From: Lentinus brumalis
Taxonomy: Eukaryota; Basidiomycota; Agaricomycetes; Polyporales; Polyporaceae
Reading direction: 5' to 3'
DNA: 64,000 nt
NCBI GenBank assembly: GCA_001792895.1
Contig: MARA01000016.1
Coordinates: forward strand, 1-64,000
Shown here: positions 56,335 to 64,000 of the stretch, piece by piece
Numbering within the stretch: position 1 is the stretch's first letter
Layout: the number at the start of each line of letters is the position of its first letter
Made by a program: the position numbers and the translations under genes
Notes under the pieces: model-generated
Told to the model about the DNA's origin: nothing
Seen by the model: only the letters and a program-made list of their open reading frames with translations
Database searches by the model: none

Positions 56335-58068
56335 CTATATTACAAGACGACTAATACTAGGTTCTACTGTACAGTGTACACCAGCGCACGAGTCAGAGTC
56401 CGGGTCGTGATTGTTGTCGTATGGCAAGGCTGGCAGTATGACGGACCCCATGGAGCGGACGAAGCTCGGCATGTCGTTGTAGGGGTCTATAGAGAGATGC
56501 AACGGGTCGTCCGCACCAACTCTGAGGGTTGTCTGGCTCGCTTCCTGGAGTTGCAAGAGAAATCGCGAGATGAGAACAGACATCAGCCTGTCGTCAAGAG
56601 GGTGATGGCATGAGATGGGCACAACTCTGTGGCTAAGACGATCGTCCGAAAGACGTACGGGTTGGTGAATACTGTGAGATAACTCAAGCCAGATTCGTTC
56701 AACACGGCCTCCTAGCGGGGTGCAGGTCACCACCAGGCCACGCACGCATCATTAAACTTGGTTGCGGCTTACCGAAAGTAATGTGAAGACGAGGTTTGAT
56801 ACATTCAAGAGGAAGAGTATTCTGTTGATGTCCAGCCGCTGTGAGACTGAGTCTGGCAGCACGAGCGGCCGCATAGCGAGAAGGGCCGGACCCACAGGAA
56901 GTAGATGGTTCCTGCAGTACCGTTGAGACCAAATATAAGCGAACAGGCTTGACAGGGAGACATAAGCCGAGCGTACCGTCGCGGAGGAGTATAATCGGGA
57001 GGGAGAGCCTCCGAGATCGCCCAATGTCTCTGAGGGCATCCCGGCTGCCCACACTTCTCCATGTGATGTAGACGAGCAGGACGTCCACAACGATGAACGG
57101 AGCTCGTGCGATGACCACGACTGACAGTCTTCCGAGTCAGCATCACCGGGACTGGTGCAGGGCATAAGATGCGTACGGCTTCTACCGGGTCAGAATTACT
57201 CTATACGCGATGGCACCGATGATCACGTACTTAGATGCAACGGCGGGTGGAATTCGGTCAGCGAAAACACACCCGAAGGGCGGGAGGCTCGTCGCGGTTG
57301 CACCGTACACATAGGGGACCTGTGGGTTGTGTCGTTTCGTGTTCCATCACAGCGCTGCGCAACAGAGCCTCTCACAATATGCGTGCCCAAGAGCGGCAAA
57401 GACAGCACAAGCACGACGAGACCGGTTGCTTTGCTCTTGCTCAGCACCGCTGCACGGAGGATAGAGAACGCTTGAGAGAAGAGAGGATGTCATTTTCGCG
57501 GCTAGAACCTAGAGTCCGAACAGCAAGACTCACCAGCCGAGCAGGCCAATTGGAGAAGCTCTAGAAGAAACCATGCTCTCTGCAGCATATCGCAGCTGTG
57601 CAACATCCCCCTGAGCGTTCCAAGACCATTCAAAGAAGCAGGACGACCGACCTCGCATGCGTCGAGAATCGGGCGAACGAAATCACGTTGACCATGTACA
57701 GCGTCACGGCGGTGTACTTGTTCGCAAAGAACAAGCACCCTGCTGCCGTCCATTGGCGTTTCCAAAAGCATGCGACTTCTCGGTCGATTGTGATGATGGC
57801 TTCGTAGACGACCAGGACTGTCGGTAGCAGAGATCGGTGTGTGTGAGGTTGGCGGAAGCGGGCCCAGAGTCTGAACGGCAGGACGCACCCGAAATTGCCA
57901 AGCTACAGAACGCATCGGGATACCTATGACAACTTGTCAGAAACGGGTTCAATGCAGCGAGGCGGAATGGCCCGAAAGCAGCTACTAGTAGACATACATG
58001 CCTGAGAATAGCTGCACATATGCTGTTGCTGTGGCAGAGTCGGAACCACTGGGATCGGAGGTCGACAT
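56335..58068 (-). CDS. DUF6533 seven-helix membrane protein (gene 2)
   Basis: The start ATG 58068 begins MSTSDPSGSDSATATAYVQL; spliced exons then give YPDAFCSLAISV-LVVYEAIITIDREVACF (trimmed at splice), KRQWTAAGCLFFANKYTAV, CDMLQRAWFLLELLQLACSA, ALSKSKATGLVVLVLSLPLL, PYVYGATATSLPPFGCVF, VVIARAPFIVVDVLLVYITW, PIILLRDG, TIYFL-ILFLLNVSNLVFTLLS and the last exon with LISRFLLQLQEASQTTLRVG, ending at 56335. This is the DUF6533 layout with seven hydrophobic segments and the conserved LPPFGC loop. It is a paralogue of the gene at 43708-45295 on the other strand. The function of the family is unknown. The minus strand runs toward the convergent sirtuin gene, with 58 bp between stop codons. I did not fix every intron boundary. 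Confidence 0.75.
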
Positions 58069-59083
58069 CAGCCTGCTTCAGGTTCTGTTGGACGTGTTGC
58101 ACTGAATGCCAGGAGAGGTCGCAGCTACAGATGATCTTATACTAAAGCAACAAGGCGCCACTCCTTCGTGGTTATATGAGTATGTGTGGGTGGGCGATTG
58201 GCACTGCCGGTACTCACCCTGCGGAACTGTTTATCCTACATCTCATCCTCACCGCATCTTACCGACTGTGGTATCTGTCGACGCTGTCTGCAGCCGAGTG
58301 GTGTGTCATGGGGAAGTCCGGGCTGCCGGAGGTGTATATCAGTGATGGATACTCTTCTTGACAGGACGAGAGACAGACTTATGTGCAGCCCCAAAGATGA
58401 TCGTGTTGAGACCTGAGAGATCGCAGTCGCTCGTCCAAAAGCCACCAAAGCCACCCTACCATGGAACACGGAGAGAAGAAGACGCCGGATCCGCAGACCA
58501 AGAATTACAGCTCCGAGGGTCGCTCTGAACGTTCAACAGCGGCTGTGCTCAGCTGCCAGCCTGAAAGGGCACACCTTGACAGATCGGACACCTCGTGGCC
58601 ATCGTAGCATCGCATGAACTTGAGAGGGAGGCCATTTTGAGAGAGCGTGCTGCGAGGCAACATCTCGAAGGGTCGCTACCCGAGGATCGACTGCACGATA
58701 CCTTCGACTTTCATCAGCTCACGCGGAGAATCGGGTGCGGAACCTGAGACTCACTCGTACTATGGACTAGCGATTCGAGTCCGTCTCGAACAGGCGACGA
58801 CTCGGATGTAGAGCGCATGCGTCTGCACAGCATGCCGACCACCGTGACTTGACGAATCATGAATGGCAGCTGCCACATAGTGCTCCCAGGTACTCAGACC
58901 TTGGCACTTCTACACCGCCCAAAGGTGAGAACGATCACACTGCTTTGTTTGTCTTGTCGACGATCACATCGCTTTGCGTGTCTTGTCGATGAACGAACGT
59001 GATGAGAGGGTAAGGAACTGACTCCCAATGCGACATTCGGTAGTCTACACAGAACGATACCGGAACTGCTCGCGAGCAACTTT
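58069..59083. other. No confident gene
   Basis: A hydrophobic plus-strand frame near 58210-58330 (ELFILHLILTASYRLW) may be a relic, but no exon structure supports it. Confidence 0.3.
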
Positions 59084-60075
59084 TCACCCAGACCAGACGG
59101 CCTGTACAGGATATACGACGTCAGCGCCGGTACACAAATGCACTAGGCGAGGGAACACTCACGGGACCAGGCTGGGTGTAGTTCTTCGGGATGGGGTACT
59201 GCACGGCGTTTTGTCAGACAAGCACGAATACAACATGTCAACTGGGCTCACGTTGATGTTGATGAGAATGCCGGGCTCCTGTGCATCGCAGGATCGCAGT
59301 TCAGCAGGTGGCGCATGGGAGAAGATGGCACCGAACGTACGTAGCCAGTGTACACTCCCGGGATGGCGACGAGCGGGCCAGGCGAGCCGCTGCCTCCGTT
59401 GGTGACCTCGACCTGGCCGCAGGAGATCTGGTAGGAGTTCGAAAAGCTCGTGGTGAGCACAGCCTGCATAGCCGCACACATTCGAGGCACTCACGTAGAA
59501 CTGCGCACCGCCGTACGACGAAGCGACGTGCAGGGCGATGGCCTCCATGCGGACGAGGTACTGTCCGCTGGGGAGGTTCTTCGGGAGAGTGAACGTCACG
59601 CCCGGGACGCCCTCAGCGGGGAAGGAGATGCTGCTGCCGCCGTTGGTGACCGCGGAGATCTCGTAGACCTTGAACCACACGTCGCCGTCGCCCGCGAAGC
59701 TCGAGACGTCGCCCGGGGCCTTCGCCATGTACACGTTCACGACACCGGGGTGGTAGATCGTGCCGTCGGACATGATGCCGAGCTGCCCGCCCGCGGGGAC
59801 GGTGACGGTCTGGGCGGTCGGGTTTGTCTGCGAGTCGTAGCACCGGAAGTCGGCCGAGGTCACATCGGTGACGGGGGCCTGTGTGTTGAAGTTGTTTGTC
59901 TTCCGGACGTTCACCCACGCGGGCGTCGTCGCGCCCCCGACGACCAGGGACGGGAAGGTGTCTGTGGGCCGATGATGTCAGTACTGGGCTGTCCTGAGCG
60001 AGTCCACGATGTCATCTTACAGTGTGCGGTCGCGGTCGCGACGAGAGCGGCGAGGGCGACGAAGGACTTGAACAT
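59084..60075 (-). CDS. AA9 lytic polysaccharide monooxygenase, secreted
   Basis: Exons are 60075-60021, 59961-59495, 59427-59341, 59278-59252, 59198-59163 and 59101-59084, 229 aa. The signal peptide MFKSFVALAALVATATA ends exactly before His, giving the mature N-terminal His1 (HYTFPSLVVGG) that forms half of the copper histidine brace. The second ligand is the His in GTIYHPGVVNVYMAKAPGD. Other AA9 marks are TSADFRCYDSQTNP (disulfide Cys), VWFKVYEISAV, LPSGQYLVRMEAIALH, AQFYISCGQVEVTNGG, IPGVYTGY, EPGILININ and the terminal YTQPGP-AVWSG. The enzyme oxidatively cleaves cellulose or related beta-1,4 glucans outside the cell. It lacks a CBM1 module. Six small exons with 50-70 bp introns are usual for the family in basidiomycetes. 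The aromatic residue before the brace His (YHPG) replaces the more common SHPG/GHPG. Confidence 0.92.
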
Positions 60076-61148
60076 CGTGGAAGACCTGGGTGGGTGCTGC
60101 AGTCTGGGCATGTCTTCCTGCGGCCTTTATACTCTCGGGTACTCTTGCCTTCGCAGCCTGCCCATTACAACACAGACGTGCAGCGTAGCGCCATGCAAAC
60201 ATGGAGTCGGCAGACCGCTATCCGTGTCGGAAGACGTGCCGCACGATGCCGTGAGCAGGTTGCTCCGGCGAGTAGCGAGGAGGTATCATCACCTTTCTCC
60301 GAGCAACTGAAGGAACGCGACTAACGTCATTCCTCGGGAGTCCCGTACCTTCGAGACACAAGTCTCGCGACTGTCGTATCGCGTCGACGTGCTGGAAGAA
60401 GGACATTGAGCGAATGAGGCCCCACAGATTCGCGAGAGATTGCGACGTACGCTGAGAGGCAGACGCATCCGACATATAACCATATTATCCGAAAGTGTAC
60501 CGAAGCCGCTTCCCCAGACTGTCAAGCTTGCGGGGCCCCAGGCGGAGTGCATACCCCGGGGAAATCAGTCGCCAGGTGGCGGGTGAATTCGTCAGCTTGT
60601 TGAGGGTTCTCATTTGAACTGACAACTTCGGGAGCGATGACTGGCAGAGTGTGGCGGCTATTTATAGGTCGAGTTGCGCATTCACGGAGTCTGCTCGACA
60701 TGAGACCAAAGTCCTGCATCTACGGGGTTGACTCATGACAAGAGTCAGAGACAGGAATAGACCAACCGAAACATACCCGCGCATCTGTCAGGCTGTGCAA
60801 AACATAGTGAGCGGTGACCATTCCACTGCGCGGCTGGAAGTCCATTCATCGTCATGTGTCTTCACGAGCATTGTCCGGGGAAGTATGGACGTGATATCGA
60901 AGCCATAGTTGAGGGCCATAGTATCAGCACGACGTCGACCTAAGGCTCGGAGACGCACCCGACCACCGAACGCCGCGTATGTCAAGAGTCAATTGGGTCA
61001 GCGGCTCGCTTGCACTCAATGGCGGGACCTGTCGTCGATAAACCATAGCACGTTGAGTTCGCGAACAACACATTAAGGGCTTGTCATCATGCGATTCCAC
61101 AGGATCTGCAGGGGTACACATCGTTGACACAAACATCTGCATGACATG
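60076..61148. other. Upstream region of the LPMO gene, no gene seen
   Basis: No coding model is supported between the LPMO start and the end of the Cys-rich gene. It should hold the LPMO promoter. Confidence 0.4.
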
Positions 61149-62256
61149 TCAATCGTAGCGCCCCTTCTCATCGTATCGATCGGCGGCGGCAGCATGCAGA
61201 GCCGCAAGAGATCTGCGCAGTCTGCACAAACGAACCATCAACTCTCGACGCGGGAGGGACACAGAGAGAAGTACATACTCCACTTGCTCGTCGTAAAACT
61301 CTCTGATCTCTTGGTAACGCTTCAACCGCTGTCGCTTGTGGAACAGCGTGAGCATGACCACGATGGCACACATCGCTGCGGGAGCGGACTTTCAGCCAAG
61401 GGGGAGGGTGGATGACCCAGAGCGTGCTTACTAGCGACGACGCTCAGTCCGGTGATGACGAAGTGCCATGCCTTGACGTGGATGGGCGTCCCCGGCGGGT
61501 CGACGCACACGCCTTGCGAGCCGCAGGTTATCTGGAAGCAGCTGGTCAGCGATGTCAAGCGTTGAACGAAGGAAGAGGCGCACCGATTGACATTCCTCGT
61601 TTGACTCGCAAGGAAGTCCGAGGGCTTTCGTTGGAACGCATACTGCGAAGCCCGAGTGACAGTAGAACCTTGGAGTTTGACAGTTGTGTCGTGCAATCGG
61701 GCTATTGTGTGCGCCGTCGGCATAGGAGGTGACGTCTAAGATGCACGGCTGACCGAGCGTCATGTTCGCATACCTGTCTCCCAGAAATCAGCGCATGGTC
61801 GTGTACAGTGACGGCGAGTGCAGCGACTTCAACTTACGTGCATACGGACTTCAAGCACACCGAACCATTGTTGTTCCAGCTGCTCGCGATGTCTTGCCAG
61901 TCGGGCGGGGGCGCACACTGCTCGTCGCGGTCGACCTGGCACGGCAGTCCCACGCCCACCAACGCTTTGCACCCGCTCCCTTCATCTGGGCAGTACGTCC
62001 CGTCCTTGCACAGCGTTGGTACAGCAGTGGCATTCCCGAAGCCGAAGGGAAACTCGTCGCGGCGACATACACGAGGTTGGCAAGTTGCGTTCGTAGACCT
62101 GGAGCAGAACGCAGTGTCGTCGCAGTCGCTGTAGAGCTTCCCAGTTATAGCGTCCAGGCGATCGTGGTCCGTCGAACATGCAGTGCCTATAGATACGGCG
62201 GCCGAGGAGGATGGTATTGCGGTGAGCACGGCAAGGACTGCAGAGGAGAGCATCGT
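61149..62256 (-). CDS. Cys-rich single-pass membrane protein
   Basis: The ATG at 62256 gives MLSSAVLAVLTAIPSSSAA, a signal peptide; the ORF extends upstream but not convincingly. The ectodomain carries many cysteines: GTACSTDHDRL, LYSDCDDTAFCS, NATCQPRVCRRDEFPFGFG, PTLCKDGTYCPDEGSGCK, GVGLPCQVDRDEQCAPPPDW, GSVCLKSVC, then in later exons LGQPCILDVTSYADG, NCQTPRFYCH, LGLPCESNEECQS and ITCGSQGVCVDPPGTP. One membrane helix (AWHFVITGLSVVA-T-MCAIVVMLTLF) is assembled across an intron, followed by a basic cytoplasmic tail (HKRQRLKRYQEIREFYDEQ, then ELRRSLAALHAAAADRYDEK). The layout matches a family of uncharacterised basidiomycete type I membrane proteins I have seen repeatedly. A wall- or substrate-facing role is only a guess. 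Confidence 0.7.
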
Positions 62257-62596
62257 GTCTTGAGGCGGGTTCAACAGGACACAGGCGCGGATCTCCAAGG
62301 GCTGTAGGGCGCGAGGGACGAGTCAGCCCGCCGCAGATGGCAGTCCAGTCTGGTTTACAACCCGGTACCTACTCACTTGCAGCCCCCGCCGGATCGCCTT
62401 GAAGTCCGATGTTCGCTCATCGCCTGCCGCAACGACTGGCCACCGACATAGAGGTTGTCGACGGCATGTGTTGGCCAGTTCGATCGTCTTGTGTGTTCCT
62501 TGCACGATGAGTCCAAGATGAGAAGGCTGTCAGAAGGCGTAGGTGCCACCACATGACCACTGCGAGAGGTATACATACTGAGCCCTCACTTACCAA

Positions 62597-62670
62597 GGGT
62601 CGGTGGCGTAGTTGGTTATCGCATCTGTCTAACACACAGAAGGTCCTCAGTTCGAACCTGGGCCGACTCA
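62597..62670 (+). tRNA. tRNA-Val (anticodon AAC)
   Basis: A 74-nt cloverleaf: acceptor arms GGGTCGG and CCGACTC with discriminator A (one G-T pair), D-arm TGGCGTAGTTGG (A box), anticodon stem TCTGT/ACAGA with loop CTAACAC, and T-arm CTCAG-TTCGAAC-CTGGG (B box). There is no intron. Confidence 0.95.
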
Positions 62671-62689
62671 TTGGGCGTTGCACGCTTCG

Positions 62690-62699
62690 TTTTTCTTTT
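62690..62699 (+). terminator. RNA polymerase III T-run
   Basis: TTTTTCTTTT begins 20 bp after the tRNA-Val 3' end. Confidence 0.75.
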
Positions 62700-62989
62700 G
62701 TGTCCACGCTCTGCTCTGCTCTGCTACGTCGCACCAGTATAATTCAGCATTGATTAGTTCGGAAGATCATGCTCACTCAGGAGGATTATCCGGCACAGGT
62801 ACACGGCCAGACGCGCCGATGGACTTGCGCCCGTCAGCGACACCGCCACGCACACGACACTCGAACTCGAACCTCGACTAGTGATACTCAGTTCCAGTGG
62901 GCATGAATACCTCCCTCGAGCTACCATTGTTGCCATGCTGAGTTCGCGCCCCAGCTCGCACGGCTCGGAGCCCAGGCAACTGCCAGACA

Positions 62990-64000
62990 ATGCACCCTGC
63001 TCTCCTTGTGGCCGAGATCCTACTTGACATCTTTGACTGGTTATCGGACCTTCCATCGAGCGAATCGAGATGGACGTATGCGCAGCTGGCACGATGTTGC
63101 AGACCGTGGCGAGAATATGCGCTGGATTGTCTATGGATGCACTTGCACGGTATGGATTCCGTTATATGTGTGCTTCGCAGCCATGAAGATGTAGTGAGCG
63201 TCGCATCTTCCCTCCTTGGGTCTATGTGCTTACAACCATTGCATCTGCAGGCTGCAGGGAACGCAACGGCAGCGGTGCTCCAATATACTGGCCGTGTCAG
63301 ATCGCTCGTACATTTACGCGAGCCAACGGTGCCAGATGCACTGCGACACTGCTCGCTGGTCTTTCCGCACCTCGAGTCGGTCCTGCTGTTCTCCCAGGGG
63401 TGCTTGGCTCCGCCTGCGCTCGCCACATCGACACTCTTGAAGCACATCACGCTCAATATGGGGTTTCCGTCTCGGATGGGCTCGATCTCTGACCTGATTG
63501 AGAGGAGTGATGCGGCGGCGCGCTTCCTGCACCATGCTCGTGCGCAGTGTCCGAGCATCCGCTCCCTGACCGTTCGGGGGCGCATCAGTCCGCAACTCAA
63601 CGCTGCCATCGCGTCCTATACGCAGCTCAGGACTATCTCCATACACGGAACGCCCTTCAAGATCGAGACCTTCGCTGCTATCGCGACCTTTCCGTTTCTC
63701 GAGACACTTGACCTGGCTGCGTATCTGCAGGAGCACGAGGTCCGCTCTTGGCAAGGTCTCTCTTTCTCCGGAGAAGCCAGCTTCCCCGCTCTGCGAAACC
63801 TTGCCATCCGTACATCCGGTCCTACCGTCGAAGCAATACTTGCCCGCATACCAGTCGGCGTACTCACCAAGCTACGCCTCGACATGGAGGTGTGCATGGC
63901 GGGTCCTTCCTATATGCAAGACATCTTCCAGCTTCTCGCCCAGAAGACATCCGAAAGCCTCCGAGAGCTGACGGTGGATGATAGGACGAGCATGGACGAC
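62990..64000 (+). CDS. F-box protein, 3' end beyond the window
   Basis: ATG 62990 opens a frame that runs to the last base of the window without a stop. The N-terminus is an F-box: HPALLVAEILLDIFDWL, then WTYAQLARCCRPWREYALDC (three-helix pattern with the LVAEIL and C/W positions). A leucine-rich repeat-like region follows (SLVHLREPTVPDALRHC, FPHLESVLLFSQGC, STLLKHITLNMGF, CPSIRSLTVRGRIS, FPFLETLDLAAYL, FPALRNLAIRTS, LTKLRLDMEV). A GTGAGC...CTGCAG segment (63194-63250, 57 bp, a multiple of three) may be a spliced intron. Such proteins form SCF ubiquitin-ligase substrate receptors; agaricomycetes have large F-box expansions. The antisense open frame here is a shadow. Confidence 0.85.
   Translation, partial: MHPALLVAEILLDIFDWLSDLPSSESRWTYAQLARCCRPWREYALDCLWMHLHGMDSVICVLRSHEDVVSVASSLLGSMCLQPLHLQAAGNATAAVLQYTGRVRSLVHLREPTVPDALRHCSLVFPHLESVLLFSQGCLAPPALATSTLLKHITLNMGFPSRMGSISDLIERSDAAARFLHHARAQCPSIRSLTVRGRISPQLNAAIASYTQLRTISIHGTPFKIETFAAIATFPFLETLDLAAYLQEHEVRSWQGLSFSGEASFPALRNLAIRTSGPTVEAILARIPVGVLTKLRLDMEVCMAGPSYMQDIFQLLAQKTSESLRELTVDDRTSMDD

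Noticed and set aside
62878..63609. 243-codon minus-strand frame
   Set aside because: Antisense to the F-box gene, whose sense frame is longer and has recognisable motifs.

Overview
The window is nuclear DNA of a filamentous basidiomycete, most likely a wood-rotting agaricomycete (polypore type). It is GC-rich, its genes are cut by many 50-70 bp GT-AG introns, and it carries an AA9 lytic polysaccharide monooxygenase, a GH16 glucanase, two DUF6533 seven-helix genes, an F-box gene and several agaricomycete-only families. All exon models were assembled by eye from splice signals and reading frame. No alignment or database search was run, so family names rest on visible motifs and recall.

The first ~30 kb is accessory DNA. 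From 759 to 9134 lies a cluster of unnamed genes: a 258-aa protein, a disordered protein, a Cys-cluster/coiled-coil protein and a protein split by a G-rich minisatellite. It ends in an apparently intact seven-exon 2-oxoglutarate/Fe(II) dioxygenase resembling the fungal TET/JBP family. After a repeat-filled gap (9.1-11.8 kb) come two co-oriented unnamed genes (11844-14728 and 15020-15969) and an rve/DDE integrase-type transposase (16175-17993). Upstream of the transposase is a ~500 bp array of A-tracts spaced 10 bp apart. It abuts a second TET/JBP-like gene that is cut just after its distal metal-ligand His and also carries a frameshift. A 21-bp ACGCGT minisatellite precedes that broken gene. 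Three more unnamed genes follow (21.7-27.8 kb), one an 840-aa protein with a basic nuclear-targeting tail, then a 226-bp satellite and a G-rich 9-bp repeat.

From 30.4 to 45.3 kb the layout is shaped by a direct 3,096-bp segmental duplication (30360-33455 and 38598-41693, exact offset 8,238, no indels). Each copy holds an EFM7-type methyltransferase gene and the 3' part of a convergent protein kinase gene. The first ~2.6 kb of the copies looks identical; the last ~0.5 kb differs by roughly 4%. The kinase is decayed in both copies. Downstream lie a possible decayed gene and the first DUF6533 gene.

From 47.8 kb on the region is conventional: GH16 endo-beta-glucanase, small subunit of serine palmitoyltransferase, PEX7 divergent from a class-II-like sirtuin over an 81 bp promoter, the second DUF6533 gene, a secreted AA9 LPMO, a Cys-rich single-pass membrane protein, tRNA-Val(AAC), and an F-box gene running off the end. 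I see no functional operon-like linkage among the core genes. The interest lies in the accessory half, where two TET/JBP-like oxygenase genes of different subfamilies sit among transposase and lineage-specific genes.
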